Positions 9,378 to 18,458 of a stretch of 64,000 nucleotides of DNA are shown one piece after another; position 1 is the stretch's first letter; each line of letters starts with the position of its first letter. The notes under the pieces were generated by a model. The model saw nothing but the letters and a program-made list of their open reading frames with translations, was not told the DNA's origin and did not search any database. The stretch is from VGBV01 sp963780395 (GTDB lineage: Bacteria; Actinomycetota; Thermoleophilia; Solirubrobacterales; 70-9), in contig CAWABY010000011.1 in NCBI GenBank assembly GCA_963780395.1, positions 124,001-188,000 on the forward strand, given 5' to 3'. The translations under genes and the position numbers were made by a program.

Positions 9378-9454
9378 GGCTTGACTGAGTCGGTACTATA
9401 CAAAGTGAAGTAAGGGTCCGGACAAGACCACAGGTAGCCTCCGAAAGGAAGAGC
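9378..9454 (+). promoter_or_regulatory. Leader region of trxB with possible promoter
   Basis: This 77-base gap is conspicuously AT-rich for the window (TTGACT at 9381 and ACTATACAAAG around 9395-9405). The two AT blocks are too close together to be a standard -35/-10 pair, so I only mark the region. A Shine-Dalgarno GAAAGGAAG lies just before the GTG at 9455. Confidence 0.3.
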
Positions 9455-10466
9455 GTGAGCGAAGACCGAGTGGAGAACGTGATCATCGTCGGCGGCGGCC
9501 CCGCCGGCTACACGGCTGCGCTCTACGCCGCGCGCGCCGAGCTCAAGCCCCTCGTGATCGAGGGCTTCCAGTGGGGCGGCCAGCTGCAGAACACCACCGA
9601 CGTCGAGAACTACCCCGGCTACCCCGAGGGCATCATGGGGCCGGAGATGATGAACGACTTCCGCAAGCAGGCCGAGCGCTTCGGCACCCGCTTCATCACC
9701 GACGACGTCAGCGAGCTGAAGCTGACCGACGGGGACGTGCACGAGGTCATCGTCGGCAAGGACACCCACCGCGCCCGCGCCGTGATCCTGTCGATGGGCG
9801 CCGAGCCCAAGCGCCTCGGGATCCCCGGCGAGATGGAGCTTCAGGGCCTGGGCGTCTCCACCTGCGGCGTCTGCGACGGCGCCTTCTTCAAGGGCAAGGA
9901 CGTCGCCGTGATCGGCGGCGGTGACTCGGCGATGGAGGACTCGATCTTCGTCTCCAAGTTCGCCGACAAGCTCACGGTCGTGCACCGCCGCGACGAGTTC
10001 CGCGCCTCCCAGATCATGGAGGACCGCGCCCGCGCCAAGGACAACATCGAGTTCCTCACCCCCTACAAGCCGGTCGAGTTCGTCGCGGGCGAGGACGGCA
10101 AGATCGGCTCGCTCAAGCTCGAGCACGCCGAGAACGGCGAGCAGAAGAGCCTCGAGATCGGTGGCGCCTTCGTCGCCATCGGCCACACGCCGCGCTCGGA
10201 GCTGGTCACCGGCCAGGTCGACACCGACGACGAGGGGTACGTCGAGCGTCGAGGAGCCCTCCACCAAGACCAAGCTCGCCGGCGTCTTCGCGGTCGGCGA
10301 CCTCGTCGACAACACCTACCGCCAGGCGGTGACCGCGGCGGGAACCGGCACCAAGGGCGCGCTCGACGCCGAGTGGTACCTGCGCGACACCCCGGGCCCC
10401 GACCCCGAGGCCCACTGGGGCACCCAGACCGGCGCCATCATCGAGGCGGTGGAAGCGAGTTCCTGA
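9455..10466 (+). CDS. trxB: Thioredoxin reductase (frameshifted near the C-terminus)
   Basis: NADPH-dependent FAD disulfide reductase that reduces thioredoxin in the cytoplasm. The FAD motif is IIVGGGPAGYTAALYAARAE, the redox centre STCGVCDGAFFKGKD (CxxC), and the NADPH motif VAVIGGGDSAMEDS. At about 10240-10250 the frame breaks after YVE. Removing one base at GTCGAGCGTCGAG restores VEEPSTKTKLAGVFAVGDLV and the C-terminal FAD segment, ending at TGA 10464-10466. Reconstructed length is about 337 residues, right for the family. The start is GTG 9455 behind GAAAGGAAG. The conserved tail argues for a sequence error rather than a dead gene. Confidence 0.9.
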
Positions 10467-10518
10467 TTCTCTGCGCCTGATCGTCGTCCCCTACGAGCAG
10501 GGGCGGCTGCGCAAGGGC

Positions 10519-11334
10519 GTGGGGCGGGGACCGGAGCGGCTGCTCGAGGCCGGAGCCGAGCAGGTGCTGGGCTCCGGCGGCAGAGAGGTCAGCTCCGATG
10601 TCGTCGAGCTCGACTGGGACTTCAACGAGCGCAGTGGCTCGGGCGAAGACGACGCCTGCTTCGAGCTGATGGGGAAGGTCTCCGAGCGCGTCGCCGCCGC
10701 CCGCGCCGACGGCGCCTTCCCGGTGGTCCTCTCGGGCAGCTGCTTCGCCGCGGTCGGCGTCGTCGCGGGCCTCGGTGAGCCCGCACCGGGCGTCGTCTGG
10801 CTCGACGCGCACTCGGACTTCAACTCTCCGGAGACGACCCTCGAGGGCTACCTCGACGGCATGGGCCTGGCGATGCTGACGGGTGGCGCCTGGCAGCGGA
10901 TGGTGGCCGGCGTGCCCGGCGCGAAGCCCGTCCCCGAGACCGCGGCCCTGCTGGTCGGCGCCCGCGACTTCGACGAGCCGGAGAAGCGGCGGCTCGACGA
11001 GTCGGCGGTGCGGCTCGTCGGTCCCGGCGAGCTGCGCTCGCCCGAGGCGCTGCTCGCGGCGATCGAGGGACTGGAGCCCGCCCCGAGCGGGCTTTACCTG
11101 CACGTCGACCTCGACGTGCTCGACGAGGCCGAGGGCCGGGTCAACGTCTACAGCGCCGCGGACGGCGTCAGCGCCGCCGAACTGATCGAGCTGGTCGGCG
11201 CGGTGCTCGACCGGCATCCGGTTCGAGCGCTGACGCTGAGCGCGTACGACCCCGACCACGATCCCGAGGGCCGCATCCCCCCGGTGGCGATGCTGGTGCT
11301 GGGCGCGCTCGCCGAGCGCGTCGGCCCGGCCTAG
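10519..11334 (+). CDS. Arginase/agmatinase-fold protein with altered metal site
   Basis: About 271 residues from GTG 10519. Reading upstream in the same frame gives RLIVVPYEQGRLRKG, the usual N-terminus of the fold, so translation may really begin at CTG 10471, five bases after the trxB stop; no ATG/GTG/TTG is available there. Metal-binding segments seen: VWLDAHSDFN (D-A-H-x-D) and YLHVDLDVLD (D-x-D). The first conserved motif GGDHS reads LSGSCFAAVG, so one Mn-binding His is missing. Ureohydrolase activity is therefore doubtful; the fold is not. It shares CTAG at its stop with the convergent gene. Confidence 0.75.
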   Translation: MGRGPERLLEAGAEQVLGSGGREVSSDVVELDWDFNERSGSGEDDACFELMGKVSERVAAARADGAFPVVLSGSCFAAVGVVAGLGEPAPGVVWLDAHSDFNSPETTLEGYLDGMGLAMLTGGAWQRMVAGVPGAKPVPETAALLVGARDFDEPEKRRLDESAVRLVGPGELRSPEALLAAIEGLEPAPSGLYLHVDLDVLDEAEGRVNVYSAADGVSAAELIELVGAVLDRHPVRALTLSAYDPDHDPEGRIPPVAMLVLGALAERVGPA

Positions 11335-11792
11335 CTCTTCCTCGCGTAGATCAGGTCGAAGTCCTTGGCCCAGTCGCCGTCCTCGTTGATCTCCCAGGTG
11401 CCCTCGATCCGGCTTCCGTCGTCGCTGAAGGTGCCGGTGAAGCGCTGGCTGAAGTCGAGTGGCGAGAAATCCGCCTCTTCGCGCCACAGCTTCCAGGTGC
11501 CCGATTCCAGGCTCATCTTGTAGACGCGCGCGACGCCCCGCTCGTCGAAGTAGTGCTGCAGGTAGCCGTCCCCCTCGGGATCCGGCCCGATCACCGCGAT
11601 CCCGTCGGGGCCGGGGTCGGGCACGGTCCAGCGCTGGACCACGAACTCGCGCCCCTTCATCCACTCGAAGCTGACGGTCGCGACGCCCGATGCAAGCTGC
11701 TCCTCGATCGGCGGCATGTCGGGCCAGGCCTCGCCGCCCCCCACGGCGATGTTCCAGTCGCCGATCAGCACCTCCAGTTCGTCCAGCGTCAT
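11331..11792 (-). CDS. DUF1579-like small beta protein, unknown function
   Basis: 153 residues, no signal peptide or membrane segment. It starts MTLDELEVLIGDWNIAVGGG and contains WMKGREFVVQRWTV, DGYLQHYFDERGVARVY and RFTGTFSDDGSRIEGTWE. The repeated Trp/Gly beta-strand pattern is that of DUF1579-like or calycin-type small lipocalin folds. I base the family on this pattern only. The gene is convergent with the arginase-like gene (stops share CTAG) and divergent from the EamA exporter, with 148 bases between their starts. Confidence 0.7.
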   Translation of the reverse strand: MTLDELEVLIGDWNIAVGGGEAWPDMPPIEEQLASGVATVSFEWMKGREFVVQRWTVPDPGPDGIAVIGPDPEGDGYLQHYFDERGVARVYKMSLESGTWKLWREEADFSPLDFSQRFTGTFSDDGSRIEGTWEINEDGDWAKDFDLIYARKS

Positions 11793-11940
11793 CGATCCTC
11801 CTCGTTCGGGTCGTGGTGATAGCGGGGCTGCGGCCGCTCATCGTGTAGTACCAGCGCGAGCGGCGGAGCGAAGATCGGCCCTCCTCTCCGCAGCTTGCCG
11901 CTTCGGCGGCCATCGGGCCGAACTATCTCGCATCGCTACC

Positions 11941-12849
11941 GTGAGCTGGATGGACCGCCGCTCATGGACGATGCTGCTGATCCTGGGCGCGATCTGGGGT
12001 GCCTCCTACATGTTCATCAAGATCGGGTTGCGCGACTTGACCCCCGAGGCGATCGCGTTCGTGCGGATCGCCCTGGCCGCGCTGATCCTGGTGCCGCTCG
12101 CTCACTCGCGCGGCGCGCTGCGGGGCCTGCGGCCGCTCGCAGGCTGGTTCCTGCTGATCGGCTCGGTGCAGGTGGCGGTGCCGTTCGTGCTGATCGGGCT
12201 CGGCGAGGAGGAGATCTCATCGGGGCTGGCGGGGATCCTGGTGGCCACGACTCCGATGTTCACGGCCCTGCTGGCGATCTGGGTGGACCACGAGGAGCGC
12301 TCGGGGGGGCTGCGCCTGGTCGGGGTCGCCACCGGCTTCGCCGGGGTTGCGCTGCTGCTTGGGGTGGACCTGGGCGGTTCGGGCGCCGAGCTGCTGGGCG
12401 GGCTGCTGGTGGTGCTGGCGGGACTCGGCTACGCGATCGGAGCGCTGCTGGCCAAGCACAAGCTCGCCGGCGTGCAGCCGATCGCGATGTCGGCCGGGGT
12501 GATGGCCTCGAGCACGCTGGTCCTGATTCCGGCGGCGATCGCGGGCGCGCCCAGCGAGGTGCCCGGCCTGGGTCCGATCGCGGCGGTCGTCACCCTCGGC
12601 GTGGTCGGCACCGGCTTCGCCTTCATCCTCCTCTACAGCCTCATCGCCAGCGTGGGGCCGGCGCGCACCTGGCTCGTCACCTACATCGCCCCGCTGTTCG
12701 CGGTCGCATACGGCGCCACGTTGCTGGGCGAGGAGATCACCGCGGCCACGATCGGCGGCATGGCGCTGATCCTCGCCGGTTCCTGGCTCGCCGCCGAGGG
12801 CAAGATGCCCGCCTGGCTCGGGCCGAAAGCCAGACCCGACACCACCTGA
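11941..12849 (+). CDS. EamA/DMT-family transporter
   Basis: 302 residues from GTG 11941 (or 299 from ATG 11950). Two EamA repeats of five helices are readable: the first begins LLILGAIWGASYMFIKIGL with PEAIAFVRIALAALILVPLA, the second begins LLGGLLVVLAGLGYAIGALLAK and ends with FAVAYGATLLGEEITAATIGG. These are classic drug/metabolite exporter motifs (GxxW-x-x-x-F and the loop L-GE). The substrate is unknown. It is followed after 16 bases by moxR, but the functions look unrelated. Confidence 0.85.
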   Translation: MSWMDRRSWTMLLILGAIWGASYMFIKIGLRDLTPEAIAFVRIALAALILVPLAHSRGALRGLRPLAGWFLLIGSVQVAVPFVLIGLGEEEISSGLAGILVATTPMFTALLAIWVDHEERSGGLRLVGVATGFAGVALLLGVDLGGSGAELLGGLLVVLAGLGYAIGALLAKHKLAGVQPIAMSAGVMASSTLVLIPAAIAGAPSEVPGLGPIAAVVTLGVVGTGFAFILLYSLIASVGPARTWLVTYIAPLFAVAYGATLLGEEITAATIGGMALILAGSWLAAEGKMPAWLGPKARPDTT

Positions 12850-12865
12850 CGCTTACCATCGTGGG

Positions 12866-13816
12866 GTGGCCACGCTGCCAGAGCTTGATTCAGCCGCCGT
12901 GGCGCAGCTGGGTGAGAGGCTGCGCGAGAACCTGCAGCGAGCGATCAAGGTTCGCGACGAGGTCGTTCGCGAGCTGTTGGTGGCGCTGCTCGCCGACGGC
13001 CACGTCCTGATCGAGGACTACCCGGGGGTCGGCAAGACGGCGCTGGCGCGGGCCCTGGCCCGCTCGATCGACGCCGAGTACGCCCGGCTTCAGTGCACCG
13101 CCGACCTGCTGCCGGCCGACCTGGTCGGTACCAACGTCTTCAACCAGCGCGACGCCGGCTTCGAGTTCCACCCCGGGCCGATCTTCGCCAACATCGTGCT
13201 GGTCGACGAGGTCAACCGGGCCTCGCCCAAGACCCAGTCCGGCCTGCTCGAGTGCATGCAGGAGCGCCAGGTGACGGTGGACAACCAGGTTCACGAGCTG
13301 GCCGCGCCCTTCCTGGTGATCGCGACCCAGAACCCCGTCGAGTACGAGGGCACCTATCCGCTGCCCGAGGCGCAGCTCGACCGCTTCATGATGCGGCTGG
13401 CGCTGGGCTACCCCGACAGCTCCGATGAGGCGAGCATGCTCGACGAGCACGCCGGCGGCGACCGCGTGCTGGAGCTGGAGGCGGTGACGGAGGTGGCGAC
13501 GATCCTCGCCGCCCAGGCGACGGTCGCCGCGGTGAACGGCAGCGAGGCGCTGCGGGAGTACGTGGTCGCGCTCTGCGCGGCCACGCGCGAGAACCCCAGG
13601 GTCGAGTTGGGCGCCAGCCCGCGCGCGGGGTTGCTTCTGTTCCGGGCGGCCAAGGCGATGGCGGCGCTCGACTCCCGCGACCACGCCTTGCCCGACGACG
13701 TGAAAGCGCTGGCGCCGGCCGTGCTCGCCCACCGGCTGCTGCTTGCGCCCGGAGCCGGCGAGGACGATCGCCGCGAGGTCGTCAGCGACGCGCTGGACCG
13801 GGTCAGCGCGATCTAA
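12866..13816 (+). CDS. MoxR-family AAA+ ATPase
   Basis: 316 residues from GTG 12866. Walker A is DYPGVGKTALARAL (~residue 50), Walker B IVLVDEVNRASPKTQ, and the following LLECMQERQVTVD is the MoxR signature loop. The sensor ATQNPVEYEGTYPLPEAQLDRF and the C-terminal lid (AGLLLFRAAKAMAALD) complete the domain. MoxR proteins act as chaperone-like ATPases that mature or activate a client. Here, as in many bacteria, the gene is followed by a DUF58 and a transglutaminase gene, so the client is likely a cell-envelope complex of those proteins (inference). Confidence 0.92.
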   Translation: MATLPELDSAAVAQLGERLRENLQRAIKVRDEVVRELLVALLADGHVLIEDYPGVGKTALARALARSIDAEYARLQCTADLLPADLVGTNVFNQRDAGFEFHPGPIFANIVLVDEVNRASPKTQSGLLECMQERQVTVDNQVHELAAPFLVIATQNPVEYEGTYPLPEAQLDRFMMRLALGYPDSSDEASMLDEHAGGDRVLELEAVTEVATILAAQATVAAVNGSEALREYVVALCAATRENPRVELGASPRAGLLLFRAAKAMAALDSRDHALPDDVKALAPAVLAHRLLLAPGAGEDDRREVVSDALDRVSAI

Positions 13817-13840
13817 TGCTGGGGTCTTGAAGGGTTTGTA

Positions 13841-14992
13841 ATGCCCCGCGCGCGCTCTGTGATCCAGTTCGGGGCGGCACTCCTGCTCGCCGGCGCGCTC
13901 TTCGACCTGCCGTCGCTTTACGTGCCGGGGGCCGCCCTGGTCGCCCTCGCCGTCCTCGCCCTCGCCTGGGTTGTGCTCAGCTCCGGCGATGCGCGCGTCC
14001 GGCGCGCGCCCGGACCCGCAACTGCGATCGAGGGCGATCTCTACCCGCTGCGGGTCTCGATTGAGCGGGGCCGGCTGCCGCTGCCCGGCGGCGAGCTCCG
14101 CGATCCCGCCCTGGAGAGACCCCTGGCGCTGGGCCCCAACCCGCCCCGCATCGTCTCCGATCGGGTCCGCCTGGGGCGCCGCGGGCGGCGGCGGCTGGAG
14201 GCGACGACGCTGGTGGTCCGCGACCCGCTGCGCCTGTGCACGCGCGAGGTGCGGGGCGAGGGGGCGGCGGAGGTGCTGGTGCTGCCGCGGACCGAGCCGA
14301 TCCTTCGAGCGGGCCGCGACGGCGACCGCGCCGGCGCCGGCAGCGGCGGCAGCGAGGGCCTGCGCCACGGGGAGGGGGATGGCGGCGATCGCGGCCTCAG
14401 CCTCCGGGCCGCCTCGCCCGCCTCGGAGCTGGACGGGGTGCGCCCCCACGAGGACGGCGTGCCCGCCACTCGGATCCACTGGCGCACGGTCGCCCGCATG
14501 GGCGAGCTGTTCGACCGCCGTCTCGTCGCAGGCGCCCAGTCCTCGCACGTGGTCGTGCTCGACGCCGGGCTCGCCAGCGGCGGCGAGGAGGCGCTCGACA
14601 TGGCGGTCCGGGCGGCGGCATCTTTGTGCCTGCATCTGGCCCCAGCGGGAGGTTGCGCGCTGCACCTGCCGGGTGAGGCGAGACCGCTGGCCGTCGATCC
14701 ACGGCTGGGCGGATGGCCGAGCGCTCACGCCCGGCTTGCGCTGGTGGAGGCCGGCGGCGGGCCCCCGCCGGCGGTCAGGCGCGTCAACCGCGGCCTCACG
14801 ATCCGCGTCAGCGCCTTGACCGAGGCGCCGAGCGCGCGTGAGCTGGCGCGGATCGCGGCAGGCTCCTCGCACCTCGTCGCGCCCGTCGAGCTCCCTTCAT
14901 TGCCGCCCGCGTTCTCGGTCGCCGGCTGCAACGGCTACGAGCTGGCGAGGGCCGGGCGCCGCTCGGGGACCCGGGAGGCCGAGGCGGCGTGA
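13841..14992 (+). CDS. DUF58-domain protein
   Basis: 383 residues. Two N-terminal membrane helices (QFGAALLLAGALFDLPSLY and ALVALAVLALAWVVLSS) are followed by a cytoplasmic part. The DUF58 signature is PHEDGVPATRIHWRTVARMG at ~residues 205-225, followed by HVVVLDAGLASGG, which resembles a von Willebrand A-type strand. A Gly-rich stretch (DRAGAGSGGSEG) lies between the domains. It sits between moxR and tgpA; the four-base GTGA overlap with the next gene points to coupled translation. Its function is unknown, but it is part of the widespread MoxR-DUF58-TgpA envelope module. Confidence 0.88.
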   Translation: MPRARSVIQFGAALLLAGALFDLPSLYVPGAALVALAVLALAWVVLSSGDARVRRAPGPATAIEGDLYPLRVSIERGRLPLPGGELRDPALERPLALGPNPPRIVSDRVRLGRRGRRRLEATTLVVRDPLRLCTREVRGEGAAEVLVLPRTEPILRAGRDGDRAGAGSGGSEGLRHGEGDGGDRGLSLRAASPASELDGVRPHEDGVPATRIHWRTVARMGELFDRRLVAGAQSSHVVVLDAGLASGGEEALDMAVRAAASLCLHLAPAGGCALHLPGEARPLAVDPRLGGWPSAHARLALVEAGGGPPPAVRRVNRGLTIRVSALTEAPSARELARIAAGSSHLVAPVELPSLPPAFSVAGCNGYELARAGRRSGTREAEAA

Positions 14993-17256
14993 GCCGGAGC
15001 GCCGACAACCGCGGCTTGGAGCTGCTCGCCTTCGGCGCCCTGGCGGCGTTCGCCGCGGCGCATTGGGTGACGCTGGTGGCCGACCCGCCGCTCGGGCGCG
15101 CGCTGCTGGCGGTGCTTGCCGCGTGCGCGGGCGGCGCGGCGCTGGCCCGCCTGGGAACGGCGCGGCTGCCCCGCGGCGGGACCTGGGTGCTGGCCGCTGT
15201 TGCTGCGGCCGCGGCGCTGGGACTTGGGCTGCTCGCGCTGGGCCTGCGGGCGGGGCTGCTGGCGCCGAGCGGCTGGGGGGAGCTGGCGGACGGGATCGGA
15301 CAGGGGCTGAACGGGCTCGCCGACGCCGACTATCCCTACTCGGGCCACAACCCCTGGGCGCGGCTGACGATCCTGCTGGCACTGCCACTCGCGCTGGGCC
15401 TGGCCGCCGCTCTCGCCTTCTGGCCCGGCCGCCGCCGGCGCGGCGGCCTCGCGCTCGTCCTGCTGATCGCCCTCTACGCCGTGGCGGTGGCCGTCAGCCC
15501 GCCGCCGCTGTCGCTGCTGTGGGGCCTTCTGCTGCTGGCGCTGATCGCCGCTTGGCTCTGGCTGCCCGGCTTGGAGCGGCGCTCCCTGGGTGGTGCCGCA
15601 GCAGCGCTCGCGGCCGCGGCCGCCGTCGGCCTCGGCGCGGCCGTCGTGCTGGACGGCGATGACCCGTGGCTGGACTGGACCAAGTGGCGCTGGCCGGGCG
15701 ACCAGCCTTCGGTGGACTTCCGCTGGAACCACTCCTACGGGCCGATCGACTGGCCGCGCGAGGGGACCGCGCTGCTGCGTGCCGAGAGCGACGATCCCCA
15801 CTACTGGCGGACGATCGCGCTCGATCGCTTCGACGGCTTCCGCTGGGAGGTCGAGACCGAGCGCTCCAGCATCTACGAGCCGCTGGAGCTTCCAGAGAAG
15901 GTCGAGGGCCCCGGGGTTGGGCCGCCCAACCCGGATTGGATCGAGGAGGTCACCTTCACGGTGGGCGCCCTGGACAGCGGTCTGCTCGTGGCTCCAGGCG
16001 CGGTGCGCACGGTGGACGGCCTGGACGGCGTCAGCCCCGGCGCCGGGACCACCAACCTGACCGCGGAGTCGCTGGGCGAGGGCGACGAGTACACGGTCAC
16101 CGCCTACGTCCCGGAGCCGAGCGCGGCCCGGCTTCGCGCTGCGCCCGATGGCTACGCGCCCGTCCTGCGCCGCTACACCCAACTGGAGCTGCCACGGCTC
16201 TCGCCGGTCGCCGAGGCGCTCAGCGGGGCGGCGCTGGCGGAGGTGCCCGAGGTCGCGGTGCCGTTGCGCCGACCGCGGACGCCGCCCGGCGCCGAGCGGG
16301 TGCGGCGCTCGGCGGCCGTCGAGGTGCAGCTGCAGCGCTCCCTCTATGCGCCGGTGAGCCGTCTCGCGCGCCGGCTCACGGCCGGTGCCCCGACGACCTA
16401 CGACGCGGTGACCTCGATCGAACGGCACCTGCGGCGGAACTACGCCTATGACGAGTCCCCGCCCGACCGCGAGGTCCCGCTCCGCGCCTTCCTGTTCGAA
16501 GACCGCGCCGGATACTGCCAGCAGTTCTCGGGAGCGATGGCGCTGATGCTGCGGACGCTCGGCATTCCCAGCCGGGTGGCGTCGGGCTTCAGCTCGGGCG
16601 AGCGCGAGCAGGACGGCGGGGCCTTCCAGGTCAGCGACCGCGACGCCCACTCCTGGGTCGAGGTCTACTTCAGCGGCATCGGCTGGGTCCCGTTCGAGCC
16701 CACCCCCTCAGCGGCGCCGGCCGGGGCGCAGCTGACCGAGCTGGCGGCGACTCGCGGCGCCCAGCCGGCCGGGCAGCAGGTGATCCCGCGCCGCGGGCTG
16801 GTGATCCCGACGGTGGCCGGGCGGCTCGGCCCCGCGCCCGAGTCCGGCGACGGCCCCTGGTCGTCGCTTATGACAGTCCTGCTCGTGCTGCTCGGGCTTG
16901 CGGCCGCAGCCGCCGTCGGGCTCGTCGCGGCCAGCGCCGTTCGGGTGCTCCGCTTCCGTTCGCTTGACCCGGCTGCCTCCGCGGAAGCGCAGGCGCGCGA
17001 GCTGGAGCGGGCGCTGCCGCGGCTCGGCTTTCCGATCCCGATGGGCGCCACCCTGCTGGAGCTCGAGCGCCGCCTCGGCAGCCGCCGCGGCGTCGCGGCC
17101 TATCTGGCGCGGCTGCGCGAGAGCCGCTTCCGCTGCGGCCACGAGCCGCCCGGCCCCTCCGAGCGCCGCCGCCTCCGCCGGGAGCTGGCATCGGACCGGG
17201 GGATCGCGGGAAGGCTGCGCGCGCTGGCCGCAATGCCCCCCGGCGCGCCCCGCTAG
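14989..17256 (+). CDS. TgpA-type transmembrane transglutaminase-like protein
   Basis: 755 residues. The N-terminal ~215 residues hold about six membrane helices (DUF3488-like). An extracytoplasmic part follows with YWRTIALDRFDGFRWE, then the transglutaminase-like core: AGYCQQFSGAMALMLRTLG with the catalytic Cys, DAHSWVEVYFSGIGWVPFEP with the catalytic His. The third residue is Glu/Asp in FEPTPS. Another helix (SSLMTVLLVLLGLAAAAAVG) and a C-terminal DUF4129-like cytoplasmic tail end the protein. Family knowledge: TgpA homologues are periplasmic-face transglutaminases, essential in Pseudomonas. The TAG stop shares CTAG with the convergent 3-hydroxyacyl-CoA dehydrogenase gene. Confidence 0.9.
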   Translation: MSRSADNRGLELLAFGALAAFAAAHWVTLVADPPLGRALLAVLAACAGGAALARLGTARLPRGGTWVLAAVAAAAALGLGLLALGLRAGLLAPSGWGELADGIGQGLNGLADADYPYSGHNPWARLTILLALPLALGLAAALAFWPGRRRRGGLALVLLIALYAVAVAVSPPPLSLLWGLLLLALIAAWLWLPGLERRSLGGAAAALAAAAAVGLGAAVVLDGDDPWLDWTKWRWPGDQPSVDFRWNHSYGPIDWPREGTALLRAESDDPHYWRTIALDRFDGFRWEVETERSSIYEPLELPEKVEGPGVGPPNPDWIEEVTFTVGALDSGLLVAPGAVRTVDGLDGVSPGAGTTNLTAESLGEGDEYTVTAYVPEPSAARLRAAPDGYAPVLRRYTQLELPRLSPVAEALSGAALAEVPEVAVPLRRPRTPPGAERVRRSAAVEVQLQRSLYAPVSRLARRLTAGAPTTYDAVTSIERHLRRNYAYDESPPDREVPLRAFLFEDRAGYCQQFSGAMALMLRTLGIPSRVASGFSSGEREQDGGAFQVSDRDAHSWVEVYFSGIGWVPFEPTPSAAPAGAQLTELAATRGAQPAGQQVIPRRGLVIPTVAGRLGPAPESGDGPWSSLMTVLLVLLGLAAAAAVGLVAASAVRVLRFRSLDPAASAEAQARELERALPRLGFPIPMGATLLELERRLGSRRGVAAYLARLRESRFRCGHEPPGPSERRRLRRELASDRGIAGRLRALAAMPPGAPR

Positions 17257-18458
17257 AGCTTGGCCCCTCCGTCGGCGGCCTCGCGCAGCAGCGGGGCGGC
17301 CCGGTAGGCGTCGCCCCGGCTTCCGCGCAGCCCGTCGAGGGTCTCGACCACGCGGGCGGGCCCGAGCAGCACGGCGAACTCGAGCGGCCCCGCCGGCCAA
17401 TTGAAGCCGAGCTTCATCGCGGCGTCGATGTCACCCGGCTCGGCGACCTCCTCCTCCAGCGCGAAGGCCCCCTCGTTCGCAATCTGCGCGACGATGCGCC
17501 CCAGGACCGCGGGCGCCAGCGGGCCCGCGACCGCCTCCAGCTCCACGGGGTCCAGCAGCGGGCGCTCGGCCTCGACGGGCGGGTCGGCTTCGCGGTGGTC
17601 GCCGTCCGAGTAGTCGTAGAAGCCACGGCCGGCCTTCCGGCCCAGGCGCCCCTCGCGGACCATCCGCTCCTGGATGGGGCTCGGCTGCCAACGCGGCTCG
17701 CCGCCCGACTGCTCGTAGAACGAGCGCGCGACCGCGTAGTTGACGTCGACGCCGATCAGGTCCATCAGCTCGAACGGGCCCATGCGGAAGCCGCCGCCCA
17801 GCCGGCAGACGCGGTCAATCTCCTCGTGGCCCGCGAGGCCCTCGCCCAGCATCCGGAGCGACTCCAGCGTGAACGGGCGGGCGCAGCGGTTGGCGACGAA
17901 GCCGACCGAGTCGCGCGCCCGGATCGGGGTCCGGCCCATCGCCAGGCCGATGGCCGTCGCGAGCGTCAGCGCCGGGTCGCCGCTGCGCTCGCCGGCGACG
18001 ATCTCGACCAGCTTCATCGCTGCGGGCGGGTTGAAGAAATGCATGCCGACGATGAGCTCGGGGTGCTCGATGCCCTCGGCGATTGCGGTGACCGAGAGCG
18101 AGGAGGTGTTCGTCGCCAGAACCGAGCGCTCGCCGGTGACGGCCCGGAGGCCTGCGAACAGCTCGCGCTTCAACTCCAGGTCCTCAGGCGCGGCCTCGAC
18201 GATCAGGTCGCACTCGCGGAGCGCCTCCAGCTCCGGGGCCGCGCCGAGCCGGGCGAGCGCGGCGTCGGCCTGCTCGGGGCTCCAGCGCCCACGCTCGACC
18301 CCCTTCTCTATCGCCGAGGTGGCCGTGCCGATCCCCTGGTGCAGCGCCTTCGGGTCGGGATCGTGAAGCAGGGTCTCCATGCCGCCGAGCGCCGAGATCT
18401 GGGCGATCCCGGCCCCCATCGTGCCGGCCCCGACGACTCCGACCGCGGGCGAGCTCAT
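17253..18458 (-). CDS. 3-hydroxyacyl-CoA dehydrogenase
   Basis: 401 residues, soluble. The NAD-binding motif is VGVVGAGTMGAGIAQISALG, followed by the family's LATNTSSLSVTAIA and the catalytic GMHFFNPPAAMKLVEIV (with the catalytic His) and ARDSVGFVANRC. The C-terminal domain contains MGPFELMDLIGVDV and a KAGRGFYDY end of the first half. A second, partial C-terminal domain then begins, making the protein longer than the ~285-residue minimal enzymes. It oxidises L-3-hydroxyacyl-CoA in beta-oxidation. It is the last gene of the minus-strand run from 25.0 kb; its start overlaps the cupin stop by four bases. Confidence 0.92.
   Translation of the reverse strand: MSSPAVGVVGAGTMGAGIAQISALGGMETLLHDPDPKALHQGIGTATSAIEKGVERGRWSPEQADAALARLGAAPELEALRECDLIVEAAPEDLELKRELFAGLRAVTGERSVLATNTSSLSVTAIAEGIEHPELIVGMHFFNPPAAMKLVEIVAGERSGDPALTLATAIGLAMGRTPIRARDSVGFVANRCARPFTLESLRMLGEGLAGHEEIDRVCRLGGGFRMGPFELMDLIGVDVNYAVARSFYEQSGGEPRWQPSPIQERMVREGRLGRKAGRGFYDYSDGDHREADPPVEAERPLLDPVELEAVAGPLAPAVLGRIVAQIANEGAFALEEEVAEPGDIDAAMKLGFNWPAGPLEFAVLLGPARVVETLDGLRGSRGDAYRAAPLLREAADGGAKL

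Noticed and set aside
9381..9405. TTGACT and TATACA as a possible trxB promoter.
   Set aside because: Spacing is about 10 bases rather than 16-18, so only the leader as a whole is listed.
12890..14872. A 660-codon minus-strand open frame over moxR and the DUF58 gene.
   Set aside because: Antisense shadow spanning two conserved genes.
14935..16650. A long minus-strand open frame over tgpA.
   Set aside because: Antisense shadow; the plus-strand frame has the membrane helices and transglutaminase core.
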